DNA of 64,000 nucleotides from Streptomyces sp. NBC_00078 (GCF_026343335.1 NZ_JAPELX010000001.1:6944001-7008000); one strand, 5' to 3'; positions 8,377-17,735 are shown, counted from the stretch's first letter. The notes: a model not told the origin generated them from the sequence alone. Made by a program: numbers and translations.

Positions 8377-9733
8377 GATTCTCCTCCGCTCGTTCGGGGC
8401 CGGACGGCGGGCGCCGCCTCACCCTGCTCAGGACACGGGACGCGGCCAGCGCACCCGCCCGGACGGCACCCTCGGACGCGGGCCGCAGCATCACCCAGTC
8501 GCCGGCGTACTCCACGGCGCGCACCGGGCGGGCCAGGAAGCCGGGGCGTTCCCGCAGCGCCCGCGGGGTGGCTTCCGGCAGGCCGTGACGGAAGGCGTGC
8601 ACGAGGTGGTGGAGGCGGGCACCGGCGAGGCCCGGTACGTAGCGTTCCGCCGCGTGGGCGAGCACGTCGGCGGCCTCGTCGGGTGAGGCGTCCAGCAACT
8701 CGCGGACCCGGCGCGGACCGGCCACGAGGGTGATCAGACCGCGGCCCGCGGGGGCCCGGCCGGGGTCCTTGGCGTGGTCGACGACCACACCGGAGAGCAC
8801 GTCCTCCTCGACGGCCGGGGTGAGCAGGATGTGCACCGGACGCCGGGCGGGCGGGGCCAGCGGGCGGTCCAGCAGGTAGCTGACCTTCATCATCGGGGTG
8901 AAGGTGCAGGCCGTGACGAACGGTCGCTCGTCGGCGGGGGCGTCCGGGCGCAGCGCCACCGCCACGGGCGCCGGTACGGCCAGTACCGCGGCCCGCGCCC
9001 TGACCACACCGTCGTCGAACCGCAGGACCGCGTGCTCGCCCGCGTCCGTGACCTCCCGCACGGCGCGGCCGGTCACGACGTCGGTACCGGCGGCCAGCCG
9101 GCGGGCCAGGAAGTCCATGCCGCCCCGGTAGGTACGCCAGGTGGCGGGGGAGCCGGCCTCCAGCAGCAGGCTCACCAGGGGGGCGGCGGCGGAGCGGGTG
9201 GTGTCCCAGCCGAAGAAGCCCCCCGCGACCGGCTGGAGGAGATAGTCGTGCAGATCGGGGTGGTAGCGGGCGGCCGTCTGCCGCACGGTGGCGGCACCTA
9301 GCGGACTGTGCTCGGGGCGGTCGCCGTCGAACCGGGCGCGGCGGCGTCCGGTCCACGCCGAGAAGACGGCCAGGTCGAGCCGGGCACGGGCGGACAGCCC
9401 GGCGCCGGTGAACACCGCCGTGCTCTCGCCGACGTCGAGGTGGGCGCGCCCGCCACGCCAGACGGCCACCGCACCGCCGACCCGGGGGACGTCCGCCGGG
9501 CCTGCGCCCAGGCGGCGCAGCAGCTCCCAGGTGGCGCGGTAGCCGCGCGACGCCACCTGCTCGGCCCCGGTGTCCACCGTCCAGCCCTCGTGGCGCAGGC
9601 TGCGCATCCGGCCGCCCACCTGCGGCAGATGCTCGTAGACGCGCACCGAAAGCCCGGCACGCCGCAGTTCGTGGGCGGCGGTCAGACCGGCGATGCCCGC
9701 GCCGACGACCGCGACGTCGACCTCGGGCGTCAT
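8363..9733 (-). CDS. FAD-dependent amine oxidase / protoporphyrinogen-oxidase-like enzyme
   Basis: A 456-residue flavoprotein with the N-terminal dinucleotide motif VAVVGAGIAGLTAAHELRRAG, the following VYEHLPQVGGRMRS that is typical of the monoamine oxidase/phytoene desaturase/HemY superfamily, and a C-terminal VEYAGDWVM with EGAVRAGALAA that closes the FAD site. The ATG at 9733 overlaps the UbiA stop (ATGA), so it is translated together with the prenyltransferase. That coupling suggests it oxidises or desaturates the prenylated intermediate, but this is an inference. A haem role is unlikely given the neighbours. Confidence 0.8.
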   Translation of the reverse strand: MTPEVDVAVVGAGIAGLTAAHELRRAGLSVRVYEHLPQVGGRMRSLRHEGWTVDTGAEQVASRGYRATWELLRRLGAGPADVPRVGGAVAVWRGGRAHLDVGESTAVFTGAGLSARARLDLAVFSAWTGRRRARFDGDRPEHSPLGAATVRQTAARYHPDLHDYLLQPVAGGFFGWDTTRSAAAPLVSLLLEAGSPATWRTYRGGMDFLARRLAAGTDVVTGRAVREVTDAGEHAVLRFDDGVVRARAAVLAVPAPVAVALRPDAPADERPFVTACTFTPMMKVSYLLDRPLAPPARRPVHILLTPAVEEDVLSGVVVDHAKDPGRAPAGRGLITLVAGPRRVRELLDASPDEAADVLAHAAERYVPGLAGARLHHLVHAFRHGLPEATPRALRERPGFLARPVRAVEYAGDWVMLRPASEGAVRAGALAASRVLSRVRRRPPSGPERAEENRATA

Positions 9734-10704
9734 CGGGTGGCCCCCGCTGCGACCAGGATGTTGGCCACGGTCATCAGCACCACGCTCAGCCGGTGCACCG
9801 CGAAGCCCGTCCGGCGGGCCGTCATGATGTCTCCCCGGACGAATCCCGTCAGGTACTGGCGGGCCCGCAGCGCGGTCGCCGGCAGCATCAGCACCACGAA
9901 CCACCATGGCGCCACACCGGTGACCGAGGCGACCGCACCGGTCAGGAACTCGGTGACCGACAGGGCCCCGATGAAGACGGCGTTGCCCCGTTCGGACACC
10001 AGAGCCGCCACGGTCGGACGGCCCACGGCCCGGTCGCCGGCGACGTCGTTGGTGTTGGAGTAGACCCCGAACATCAGCGGCCCGAACCCGAACAGAACCG
10101 CCTGCACCATCAGGAAGCCGGACCAGCCCCCTGCCATCAGGCCGTACGGCACGATCACGAGCACCGCGCCGAGCGCGACGAGGAACACCTCCTGGAAGCC
10201 GTGGTAACTGAGCTTCAGGCCGTACGAGTACTGCAGCGACACGACGAACAGCGCGCCAGCCGCCACCAGCGCCCACAGCGGGCGGTACGGCGCCAGCAGG
10301 GCGGCGCCCGCCCACAGCACCGCGCCCGCGGCCGCGCAGGTCCAGGCGAAGCGCAGCGCCTGCGGCACCGTCAGCGTCCGGGCGACGAGGGGTTTGCGTG
10401 CCTTGCTGCGCAGCGGGTTGTCGGGACCGTAGTTGGCGAGGTCGCTGCCGTCGCGGAAGCCGGTGACGTCGTCCAGGGCGACCATCGCCATGAGGACCGC
10501 GATCTCCCCGGCCAGGAACAGCACCAGTACCAGCGCCTGCCGGGCCGTGAAGTCGCCGACCGGGAACAGGGCCGCGGAGAGGGCGAGAAAGATACCGAGG
10601 TAGTAGTCGTACACGTCCAGCTTGCCGAGCCGCGCGTAGACGCGCAGCCTGCTTGCGCCGTGGGCGGCGGGCGCGGGACGGCCGGCCGCGATGCTGTCCG
10701 TCAT
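9730..10704 (-). CDS. UbiA-family prenyltransferase
   Basis: A 324-residue polytopic membrane protein with about eight or nine transmembrane segments. Both Asp-rich motifs for prenyl diphosphate/Mg2+ binding can be seen in UbiA order: LDDVTGFRDGSD near residue 77 and SNTNDVAGDRAVG near residue 220. The first motif is LDDxxxFRD rather than the textbook NDxxDxxxD, as in several secondary-metabolite UbiA members. An ATG at 10704 with AAGAGG upstream gives the start. Its role would be to transfer an isoprenoid to an aromatic or other acceptor made by the ligase/CoA-transferase genes. Neither the prenyl length nor the acceptor can be read. Confidence 0.85.
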   Translation of the reverse strand: MTDSIAAGRPAPAAHGASRLRVYARLGKLDVYDYYLGIFLALSAALFPVGDFTARQALVLVLFLAGEIAVLMAMVALDDVTGFRDGSDLANYGPDNPLRSKARKPLVARTLTVPQALRFAWTCAAAGAVLWAGAALLAPYRPLWALVAAGALFVVSLQYSYGLKLSYHGFQEVFLVALGAVLVIVPYGLMAGGWSGFLMVQAVLFGFGPLMFGVYSNTNDVAGDRAVGRPTVAALVSERGNAVFIGALSVTEFLTGAVASVTGVAPWWFVVLMLPATALRARQYLTGFVRGDIMTARRTGFAVHRLSVVLMTVANILVAAGATR

Positions 10705-10778
10705 GGGTGACCTCTTGGGTTTCTCTGCGTCGGAGTGGGGGTGACGCGCGCCGCCCGGGTGGGAGGGCCCCGGCGGCA

Positions 10779-10812
10779 GTCGTACGTGCTTTCGTACGTG
10801 CTGTCGTACGTC
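10779..10812. repeat. 12-bp tandem repeat, three units
   Basis: Two full units and one partial unit of TCGTACGTGCT-type sequence (10779-10790, 10791-10802, 10803-10812) lie between the UbiA gene and the first aminotransferase gene, reaching into the latter's stop codon. The repeat contains the palindrome CGTACG. Function unknown; it may be a slippage product. Confidence 0.7.
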
Positions 10813-11953
10813 AGGACCGCTCGGTGACGAACGCGCACACCAGGTCGGCGACGCGTTCGACCTGCGCGTCGCTCAGCAAGTGGTGTACCGGCAGCGCCAG
10901 ATGACGGCGGGCGGCCTGTTCCGCCCGGGGCCATCCGGCACCGGGTGGCGCGTAGGCGGCGAAGGCGCGGTGCGCGGGCAGGGGACGCGGGTAGTAGACG
11001 TGCGTGGCCACCCCCCGCTCGGCCAGGTGGGAGCCGAGGGCGTCCCGGTCGGAGGCGAGCACCGTGTAGACGTAGAAGCACCGGCCGTCCCGGTCGGGCG
11101 GGGGCGGGACCACGCCGCGGCCGGCCAGCGGCGTGAAGCGCTCGGTGTAGTAGGCGGCGATCTCCGCCCGCCGCGCCAGCCGCTCAGGGAAGCCCGGGTA
11201 GCGGTGCGTCTGGAACGCGGCCTGGATCTCGTCGAAGCGGCTGTTGAGCCCGATGGCGTGGTGCACGAAGCGCTGCCCGGCGACCTGGCCGTGGTTGCGC
11301 AGCATCCGCACCTTCTCGCCCAGCTCCGCGTCCCGGGTGACCACCACGCCCCCCTCGCCGGGCATGCCGCAGGTCTTGACCTGGACGAAGGAGTAGACGC
11401 CGGCCTCGCCCCACAGTCCGGCCGGAACACCGCGCAGGACGCCGCCCTGGGCGACCGCCGAGTCCTCCACCAGACGCAGTCCGTGCCGGCGGGCCAGCTC
11501 GACGAAGCTCGGCATGTCGGCCATCACGGAGAACATGTGGGCAGGCATCACCGCCTTGGTCCGCGCGGTGACGAGCCTCTCGGCATGGGCCGGGTCCATG
11601 GTCATGGTGTCCGGCCGGATGTCGGCGAAGACCGGGGTGGCTCCGGTGCCGGCCACCGACGCGGCCAGCGGCGCGCACCCGAACGCGGGCACGATCACCT
11701 CGTCACCGGGACCGACGTCCAGGGCCCGCAGCACCAGTGTGAGAGCCGAGGTGCCGCTGGAACACGCGACCACGTCGGCCGCTTCCAGGTCCTCGCGCAG
11801 CAGATCCTCGAAGGCCGCGGTGCGCCGGCCCAGGATGAACCGCTGCTCCGGGTCCAGGCCCACCTCCCGGACCAGGCCGATGAGCGCGGCGCGGTCGGCT
11901 TCGAACAGGGCGGGCGGGAAGAACGGGACGGCGCCAGGGAGCGATACGGTCAT
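10811..11953 (-). CDS. DegT/DnrJ/EryC1/StrS aminotransferase (first of two)
   Basis: A 380-residue PLP-dependent aminotransferase of the sugar/cyclitol family. CSSGTSAL near residue 65 binds the cofactor phosphate, D164 in LVEDSA pairs with the pyridine nitrogen, and the probable Schiff-base lysine is K193 in VQVKTCGMPGEGG. The motif around the lysine differs from the common SFHxxK, but lysine and GEGG are kept. The ATG at 11953 overlaps the stop of the second aminotransferase (ATGA). Two such enzymes in tandem usually mean two amino groups are introduced, or one enzyme has become a dehydratase-like partner. Confidence 0.88.
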   Translation of the reverse strand: MTVSLPGAVPFFPPALFEADRAALIGLVREVGLDPEQRFILGRRTAAFEDLLREDLEAADVVACSSGTSALTLVLRALDVGPGDEVIVPAFGCAPLAASVAGTGATPVFADIRPDTMTMDPAHAERLVTARTKAVMPAHMFSVMADMPSFVELARRHGLRLVEDSAVAQGGVLRGVPAGLWGEAGVYSFVQVKTCGMPGEGGVVVTRDAELGEKVRMLRNHGQVAGQRFVHHAIGLNSRFDEIQAAFQTHRYPGFPERLARRAEIAAYYTERFTPLAGRGVVPPPPDRDGRCFYVYTVLASDRDALGSHLAERGVATHVYYPRPLPAHRAFAAYAPPGAGWPRAEQAARRHLALPVHHLLSDAQVERVADLVCAFVTERS

Positions 11954-13152
11954 ACGGTCGTCCTCCTTCCGGCGAGGAAGGAGCGGACGGTGTCGCACAC
12001 GCGGTCCAGGTCGCCGGGGCTGAGATCGGGGTGGAACGGCAGGGCCACGGCATGCCGGGCCGCCGCCTCGGCGTGCGGGAACTCGCCCGTCCGGTGGCCC
12101 AGGTGGGCGAAGGCGGGCTGGTGGGGCAGCGGCACCGGGTAGTAGACCTCGGTGCCGATGCCGTGCCGGTCGAGATGGGCGACGAGAGCGTCCCGGTCCT
12201 CGGTCTCGATGAGGTAGACGTAGTACACGTCACGGGAGCCCGGGCCCTCGGCGGTGGTCCGTGGCAGGCGGATGATGCCCGGCACGTCCCGCAGTCGGGC
12301 GGTGTAGGCGTCGGCCAGCTCCGCCCGGTACGCGATCTGCTCCTCCAGGAGGGGCAGCTTGGCGAGCAGGACGGCCGCCTGGATGTCGTCCATCTTGCTG
12401 TTCACGCCCGGCCACGCGCTGTCGGTGGAGATCGCCGGGAAGTCGTTCAGCGTACGGCCGGTCCTGCCGTGGTGGCGGAGGGCCGCGACGGTGTCCGCCA
12501 CCTCCGCGTCGTCGGTGAGCACGGCTCCCGCGTCCCCGAGCGCCCCGAGCGTCTTGGAGGGGAAGAAGGACAGCACCCCTCCGGCGCCGTGCAGTCCCGC
12601 GTGTACACCGCGCCGGCGCATGCCGATCGCCTCGGCGCTGTCCTCGACCACCGTCAGACCATGCCGGCGTGCGACCGCGGTGACGGCCGCGAGGTCGGCC
12701 ATCGTGTGGAACAGATGCACCGGCATCACAAACCGGCTGCGGGGAGTGACGGCTGCCTCCAGGGCCGCCGGATCCATCGCGTACGTCTCCGGGGCGATGT
12801 CGACGAACTGGGGCCGGCCGCCTGCCAGAACGACGGCCGACGCGGTGGCGAAGAACGAGTACGCGGGCACCAGGACGCCGTCGCCGGGACGCAGCCCACA
12901 GGCGCGCAGCAGCAGCACGAGCGCGTCGGTGCCGCTGTTGACGCCGACCACGTACCGCGCGCCGGTGTATTCCGCGAGCGCCGTCTCAAGCTGTCCGACC
13001 TGTTTTCCGTGGGAGAATTTACCGCTGTGGAAAACCTCCTCCAATGACTTTTCGACGGAAGGCCACAGCAGTTCGAAGGTTTTGACCTGAGAAAAGAAGG
13101 GAATCGCACGCGCCGCACCTTCTGCGGCCGGTAATTCGCCCAATTTCTTCAC
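11950..13152 (-). CDS. DegT/DnrJ/EryC1/StrS aminotransferase (second of two)
   Basis: A 400-residue PLP enzyme. NSGTDALVL near residue 72, D171 in VVEDSAEA and the PLP lysine K200 in SFFPSKTLGALGDAG match the family well, closer to the consensus than its neighbour. The GTG start at 13152 has only a weak GGGG ribosome-binding site. It is the first gene of the minus-strand operon, divergent from a Gfo/Idh oxidoreductase at 13330. DegT enzymes next to Gfo/Idh dehydrogenases commonly carry out oxidation then transamination of a sugar or inositol (kanosamine and scyllo-inosamine type chemistry), which is the working guess here. Confidence 0.9.
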   Translation of the reverse strand: MKKLGELPAAEGAARAIPFFSQVKTFELLWPSVEKSLEEVFHSGKFSHGKQVGQLETALAEYTGARYVVGVNSGTDALVLLLRACGLRPGDGVLVPAYSFFATASAVVLAGGRPQFVDIAPETYAMDPAALEAAVTPRSRFVMPVHLFHTMADLAAVTAVARRHGLTVVEDSAEAIGMRRRGVHAGLHGAGGVLSFFPSKTLGALGDAGAVLTDDAEVADTVAALRHHGRTGRTLNDFPAISTDSAWPGVNSKMDDIQAAVLLAKLPLLEEQIAYRAELADAYTARLRDVPGIIRLPRTTAEGPGSRDVYYVYLIETEDRDALVAHLDRHGIGTEVYYPVPLPHQPAFAHLGHRTGEFPHAEAAARHAVALPFHPDLSPGDLDRVCDTVRSFLAGRRTTV

Positions 13153-13258
13153 CGCCCCGTTGAGTTGTGCCGAATATCGACGCTAATGGGACTCGTCGGC
13201 CGCAGAGAATGGCAAAGGGGCATCTTCACACGTTGTGAGTAAAGGCCTTCAGTATCTC

Positions 13259-13287
13259 TTGACTCAATCCTCGCAGGGCGGCAATAG
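13259..13287 (+). promoter_or_regulatory. Candidate sigma-70-type promoter for the plus-strand operon
   Basis: TTGACT at 13259-13264 is followed after 17 bp by CAATAG at 13282-13287, about 45 bp upstream of the GTG at 13330. The -35 is good, the -10 is weak. It lies in the 177-bp divergent region that must also carry the promoter of the minus-strand operon. Confidence 0.4.
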
Positions 13288-13329
13288 TCCTGCGTCGCAA
13301 CGGAGTTGACGCACGGAACAGGAGGCCCT

Positions 13330-14406
13330 GTGCTGCAGCCCCTCGTGGTCGGGCTCGGCCGGTCCGGATCCGGACTGCACTTGAAAACGCTGGCCCGGCT
13401 GGCCGGGCAGACCGGAAGCAGGGGTGATCCACTTGTCGCCCTGCCCGCGATCGGCTGCGACCCGCGCGCCGGCGTTCTGCGGCTGACGGCCACCCCAGGT
13501 GAGATGACCGTCGTCACCACGCTGGACCAGGCCCTGGAGCGCGTGGACCCCGCCACCGCGGTGGTGCACGTGTGCACGCCGCCCCGGTCGCGGCACGCCC
13601 TGATCGCGGAACTCGCCGGGCACGGTTTCCGCCGGATGATCGTGGAGAAACCCCTGGCCGCATCCCGCGACGAACTCGACGCCCTGATCCGGCTCCGCGA
13701 CGAGCTAGGCCTCGCCCTGGTGGCCATGGCCCACTGGACCGGCTCCCGGCTCGCGGGCCGGCTGCGCCGCCTCGTCCGCGGCGACCAGCTCGGGCCGCTG
13801 CGCCGCATCACCGTGGACCAGCACAAGCCGCGCTTCCTGCGCTCCCTGACCACCGACGGGCACCAGAGCGCCCTCGACGTGGAGATCCCCCACTCCCTGG
13901 CTCTCGCCCTCGACCTGGCCGGTCCCGCCGAACTGCGCGCCGCGCGCTGCTGGGACCTGCGCTGCGAAGACCGGGAGCTGTCCCGTATGGGCGGTGCCCA
14001 CCTGGAACTGGAGCACAGCACCGGGGTGTCCACGCTGCTGCGCTCCGACCTCGGCGCACCCGTGCGGCAGCGCAGCGTCGTCTGCGAGTTCGACGGCGGG
14101 ACGGCCACGGGCCACTTCCCCCTCAGCGAGGACGACGACCACGCCCAGCTCGTCATCACCCCCGTCGGCGGCGATGAGCCCGCGGCACCGGCCGGAGCCC
14201 GCGCCACGGGCGGCGTGCCCGGGCCGGGCCGCCAGGTTTTCCGGGACGACGCCCTGACCGACTTCCTGGAAGGCGCCTATCGCGGCTTCCTCGCCGAAGC
14301 GCGGGACGCCACCGGCTTCTCGCTCGCCTGCGAGACCACCCGCCTGCTGTGCACGGCCCGGGAGCACTTCGCCGCCGCAACATCCGCCTGCACCGGGAGC
14401 CGCTGA
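13330..14406 (+). CDS. Gfo/Idh/MocA-family oxidoreductase
   Basis: A 358-residue NAD(P)-dependent dehydrogenase of the glucose-fructose oxidoreductase/inositol dehydrogenase family. The Rossmann motif LVVGLGRSGSGLH starts at residue 5 and the substrate-side EKP (VEKPLA) is at 106-108. The GTG at 13330 is chosen because AGGAGG lies 4-5 bases upstream; a TTG at 13306 in the same frame lacks this. It opens the plus-strand operon: one base separates its stop from the next start. It probably oxidises a sugar or cyclitol hydroxyl ahead of transamination by the DegT enzymes encoded divergently. Confidence 0.85.
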   Translation: MLQPLVVGLGRSGSGLHLKTLARLAGQTGSRGDPLVALPAIGCDPRAGVLRLTATPGEMTVVTTLDQALERVDPATAVVHVCTPPRSRHALIAELAGHGFRRMIVEKPLAASRDELDALIRLRDELGLALVAMAHWTGSRLAGRLRRLVRGDQLGPLRRITVDQHKPRFLRSLTTDGHQSALDVEIPHSLALALDLAGPAELRAARCWDLRCEDRELSRMGGAHLELEHSTGVSTLLRSDLGAPVRQRSVVCEFDGGTATGHFPLSEDDDHAQLVITPVGGDEPAAPAGARATGGVPGPGRQVFRDDALTDFLEGAYRGFLAEARDATGFSLACETTRLLCTAREHFAAATSACTGSR

Positions 14407-14407
14407 G

Positions 14408-15313
14408 ATGCCCCCACACGGCACCGCCGGGCACCTCGTCACGGGATTCGGGCCCCTGGCCGGGATCGGCGACGAGGCGGCGCCCGGTACCGACGGCCAG
14501 CTGGCCGCCCTACGGCACCTGGGCTGGAACGCCATCGAACTGCGCATGGTCGACGGCACCGCACTCGCCGACCTCTCCCCGGCCGCCTTCGGCACCCTTA
14601 CCCGGCGGCTGGAGGACGCAGGCGTCACGGTGATCGCCGTGGCCTCCAGGATCGGCAACTGGTCCCGTCCGATCACCGGTGACCTCGGCGTGGACCTCGC
14701 CGAACTGGACGTCCTGGCCGAGCGGTGCGCCGCCCTGGGCTGCCGGCTCGTACGGATCATGTCGTACCCCAACGACGGCCTGACACAGACCGAGTGGGCC
14801 GACCGCGTCCTCGCCCGCACCGCCGTCCTGGCGGACCGCGCCGAGCGCGCGGGCCTGGTGCTGGTGCACGAGAACTGCGCGGGCTGGGCCGGGGACCGGG
14901 CCGACCGCGCGCTCCGACTGCTGCGTGCCGTCGGCAACCCGGCCCTGCGCCTGCTGTTCGACACCGGCAACGGCGTTCCGTACGGCTACCGCGCGCCGGA
15001 CATGCTTCAGGACCTCGCCCCCTACGTGGCCCACGTCCACATCAAGGACGCTGTCCGCACCCCGGACGGCACCACCGCCTACACCCTGCCCGGCGAGGGC
15101 GGTGCCGAGGTCGCCGCATGCCTGCGGATCCTGGCCGCCCACGGCTACACCGGCGCCCTCTCCCTCGAACCCCACCTCGCCGTGCGACCCCACGACGGCC
15201 TGGTCCGGGCCGGTGAAGACGCCGGTGACCTGTTCGTACGGGCCGGGCAGGCGCTCACCCGGCTGCTGCGGACCGTGGAGGCGACACCCGCCCACCCGGA
15301 CGGTACGGCGTGA
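14408..15313 (+). CDS. Sugar phosphate isomerase/epimerase-like TIM barrel
   Basis: A 301-residue xylose-isomerase-like (AP endonuclease 2 superfamily) protein. Metal ligands are visible in family order: E in LVLVHENCAGW, D in LLFDTGNG, H in AHVHIKD and E in LSLEPHLAV. IolE (inosose dehydratase) and hydroxypyruvate isomerase share this pattern. The ATG lies one base after the preceding stop and the end overlaps the next gene (GTGA). Next to inositol-dehydrogenase-like enzymes, an inosose/keto-sugar isomerase or dehydratase role is likely but not proven. Confidence 0.8.
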   Translation: MPPHGTAGHLVTGFGPLAGIGDEAAPGTDGQLAALRHLGWNAIELRMVDGTALADLSPAAFGTLTRRLEDAGVTVIAVASRIGNWSRPITGDLGVDLAELDVLAERCAALGCRLVRIMSYPNDGLTQTEWADRVLARTAVLADRAERAGLVLVHENCAGWAGDRADRALRLLRAVGNPALRLLFDTGNGVPYGYRAPDMLQDLAPYVAHVHIKDAVRTPDGTTAYTLPGEGGAEVAACLRILAAHGYTGALSLEPHLAVRPHDGLVRAGEDAGDLFVRAGQALTRLLRTVEATPAHPDGTA

Positions 15314-16605
15314 CCGTACTGTTCACCGACCAGTACCGGAAGCTGCTGCTGGACCTCCTGCGCCTGCCCAGCGTCAACCCTCTGGAGGCGGGGCCGGACG
15401 ACCCGCCGTCCCGGCTGCCCGACCTCCTCGACCGGTACGCGGCAGCCGCCGCCGACGCGGGGTTGCGCACCGTACGGCTCGCGGCCGCGCCCGCCGCCTG
15501 TCTGGAGCGGCCCGGGGTTCCGTCCACCGTCCGGGCCGCCGCGCGCGATCCGCGTTTCCTCGCGGACCAGCCCAGCCTGCTGCTGCGGCTGGGACCCGAG
15601 CGTCCCGGCGTGGACACGGTGATGTTCAACGTCCATCTGGACACCGTCGCCGGACACGTCCCGCCCGCCTTCGACGGAAGAAGGTTCACCGGCCGCGGGG
15701 CCGTCGACGCCAAGGGACCCGCCGTCGCCCTGCTCGCAGGGCTGCGGGCCGCCGCGTCCCACCCCGCCGTCGGACGGGACGTCACCGTCCTGCTCCAGGC
15801 CGTCGCCGGGGAGGAGGGCGGCGCCCTGGGCACCTACGGCACCCGCCCCCTGCTGGAAGCCGGCCACCACGGACGCCTCAACGTGTTCTGCGAGCCGACC
15901 GGTCTGCGCGTGCTGCCCCGGGCGACCGCCTCCATGACCGCCCGGATCACCGTCACCGGTGAGGACGCCGTGGACGACCATCCGGACGCCGGACACAACG
16001 CCACCGTGCTGCTCGGCTTCCTCGCCCAGCACCTAGCCGCCCACCTGGACGGGGCCGTACCCGGCGCACGGGTGTGCCTGGCCGGGCTGCACACCGGCCG
16101 CACGCACAACCGCGTCCACGGCGCCGGCACCCTGCTGGTGAACCTGTCCTACCGCACCACCGCGGACGGCCGCCACCTGAAGGCCGCCGTGACCCGGCAC
16201 GTCACCGGCGGTCTGCTCCGCTTCACCGAACTCTTCACATCCACCCGGGAGTTCGCCCGCACGGCACGGGACGCGACAGACATCACACGGCTCGGCTGGG
16301 ACAAACACGGACTGCCCGCGCTGGACGACCGCGATGCCTGGGCCGAGGCGCTCCTGGCGCGCGCGGGAGCCCGGCCGGCGAACGGCGACCCCGGCTTCAC
16401 CTGCGACGCCATCTGGGCCGCCGGTCTGGACGACGCCTTCACCGCCGTGCTCGGCCCCGGTGACCTCGCCACCAACCACGCCCACGCGCCCGGGGAGTTC
16501 GTCGACCTCGCCGACCTGGAGGACTTCGCGGGCGTCATCCACCGCCTGGTCACCCTCTTCGCCGAAGGCCACCGACCCGCCCCTCCCGTAAGGAACCCCG
16601 TATGA
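15310..16605 (+). CDS. M20-family metallo-hydrolase (ArgE/DapE-like)
   Basis: A 431-residue zinc-dependent amidohydrolase. Metal ligands and catalytic residues appear as H in MFNVHLDTVAG, D in GRGAVDAKG, the E-E pair in VAGEEGG and a C-terminal H in ATNHAHAPGE. M20 enzymes remove N-acyl groups or split dipeptides, so removal of a protecting acyl group from an amino intermediate is plausible here. The GTG start overlaps the stop of the isomerase gene and the 3' end overlaps the next ATG (ATGA), giving a tightly coupled operon. Confidence 0.85.
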   Translation: MTVLFTDQYRKLLLDLLRLPSVNPLEAGPDDPPSRLPDLLDRYAAAAADAGLRTVRLAAAPAACLERPGVPSTVRAAARDPRFLADQPSLLLRLGPERPGVDTVMFNVHLDTVAGHVPPAFDGRRFTGRGAVDAKGPAVALLAGLRAAASHPAVGRDVTVLLQAVAGEEGGALGTYGTRPLLEAGHHGRLNVFCEPTGLRVLPRATASMTARITVTGEDAVDDHPDAGHNATVLLGFLAQHLAAHLDGAVPGARVCLAGLHTGRTHNRVHGAGTLLVNLSYRTTADGRHLKAAVTRHVTGGLLRFTELFTSTREFARTARDATDITRLGWDKHGLPALDDRDAWAEALLARAGARPANGDPGFTCDAIWAAGLDDAFTAVLGPGDLATNHAHAPGEFVDLADLEDFAGVIHRLVTLFAEGHRPAPPVRNPV

Positions 16606-17735
16606 CGGTGTCCACCACCTCCCCGGCAACATCCGACCACGCATCCGTCCTTGTCGGTCACGCCGAGCTGCATGCCGCGCTGACCGGCCTGTTCACCGGC
16701 CACGGCATTCCGGCGCCACGGGCCCGGCTCGCCGCCGACGCCCTGTGCCACGGCGACCTCACCGGCCTCGACTCGCACGGAGTGTTCAACCTCTCCCGCC
16801 TCTACCTGCCGCTGCTCGAGTCGGGGCGCTGCGACCCCCGTGCCGAACCGCGGACCGTCACCGACCTGGGCGCCTGCGCGGTCGTCGACGCCCGCCGCGC
16901 CCTGGGCCTGTGGGCCGCGGCCGAAGCCATGGACGACGCCGTCGCCCGGGCCCGCCGGCACGGCGTCGGCCTGCTGTCCGTGCACGGCGCCACCCACTTC
17001 GGGTGTGCCGGCTTCCACGCCGTCCGCGCCGCGCACGCCGGGATGATCGGCGTCGTCGCGAGCAACTGCGGCGGCCAGCGCATCGCCCGCCCGCCGGGAG
17101 GCGCGGTGGCCATGCTCGGCACCAACCCGCTGAGTGTCGCCGCACCCGCTCTCGACGGCCACCCCTTCCTGCTGGACATGAGCACCACCGTCGCGCCCAC
17201 CGGACGGGTACGCGTCGCCGCCCGCCGCGGCACGCCGGTGCCCGCCGGGTGGCTGGAGGACGCGTCGGGCGACCCGGTGACCGACCCGTCCGCCTTCGAC
17301 CGCGGTGAGGCGTTCCTGCGCTGGCTGGGAGGTACGGCCGAGACCGGAGTCCACAAGGGCTACGGACTCGGTATCGCGGTGGAACTGCTGGCCGCCGTGG
17401 TGTCCGGGGCAGCCGTGGGGCCCTCGCCCGCCGCCCTGGAGGGTGACGGCCGGCCGCACGGACGGGACGACGGCATCGGCTTCTTCCTCCTGGCGATCGC
17501 CCCGGATGTGCTGCGTCCGGGCGCGGACGTCGTCGGCTCGACCCGGTCCCTGTTCGGCGCGCTCGCCGACTGCCCGCCGGTGCCCGGCGGTGAACCGGTG
17601 CGTTACCCGGGGTGGCGGGAGGCCGAACTCGACGCCGAGCGCCGTCGCGACGGCATCCCGCTGCCGGAGCACCTGTACCGGGAACTGGCCGACCTGGGCC
17701 TCCTCGGCGGTCCCGGCTCCGGGAACCTGCGATGA
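16602..17735 (+). CDS. Ldh-family (malate/L-lactate/ureidoglycolate) dehydrogenase
   Basis: A 377-residue NAD(P)-dependent oxidoreductase of the type II malate/L-lactate dehydrogenase family, which is not Rossmann-fold. Recognisable stretches are GLDSHGVFNL (catalytic His region), HFGCAGFHA, SNCGG, LGTNPLSVAAP and DMSTTVAPTGRV, and the glycine-rich HKGYGLG. The family reduces 2-oxo acids, imines or diketogulonate. ATG overlaps the previous stop and its stop overlaps the next ATG. Role in the pathway unknown; reduction of a keto or imino intermediate is a reasonable guess. Confidence 0.85.
   Translation: MTVSTTSPATSDHASVLVGHAELHAALTGLFTGHGIPAPRARLAADALCHGDLTGLDSHGVFNLSRLYLPLLESGRCDPRAEPRTVTDLGACAVVDARRALGLWAAAEAMDDAVARARRHGVGLLSVHGATHFGCAGFHAVRAAHAGMIGVVASNCGGQRIARPPGGAVAMLGTNPLSVAAPALDGHPFLLDMSTTVAPTGRVRVAARRGTPVPAGWLEDASGDPVTDPSAFDRGEAFLRWLGGTAETGVHKGYGLGIAVELLAAVVSGAAVGPSPAALEGDGRPHGRDDGIGFFLLAIAPDVLRPGADVVGSTRSLFGALADCPPVPGGEPVRYPGWREAELDAERRRDGIPLPEHLYRELADLGLLGGPGSGNLR

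Noticed and set aside
6463..8733. 756-codon plus-strand frame
   Set aside because: Antisense to the methyltransferase and ligase genes, which have intact motifs and good starts.
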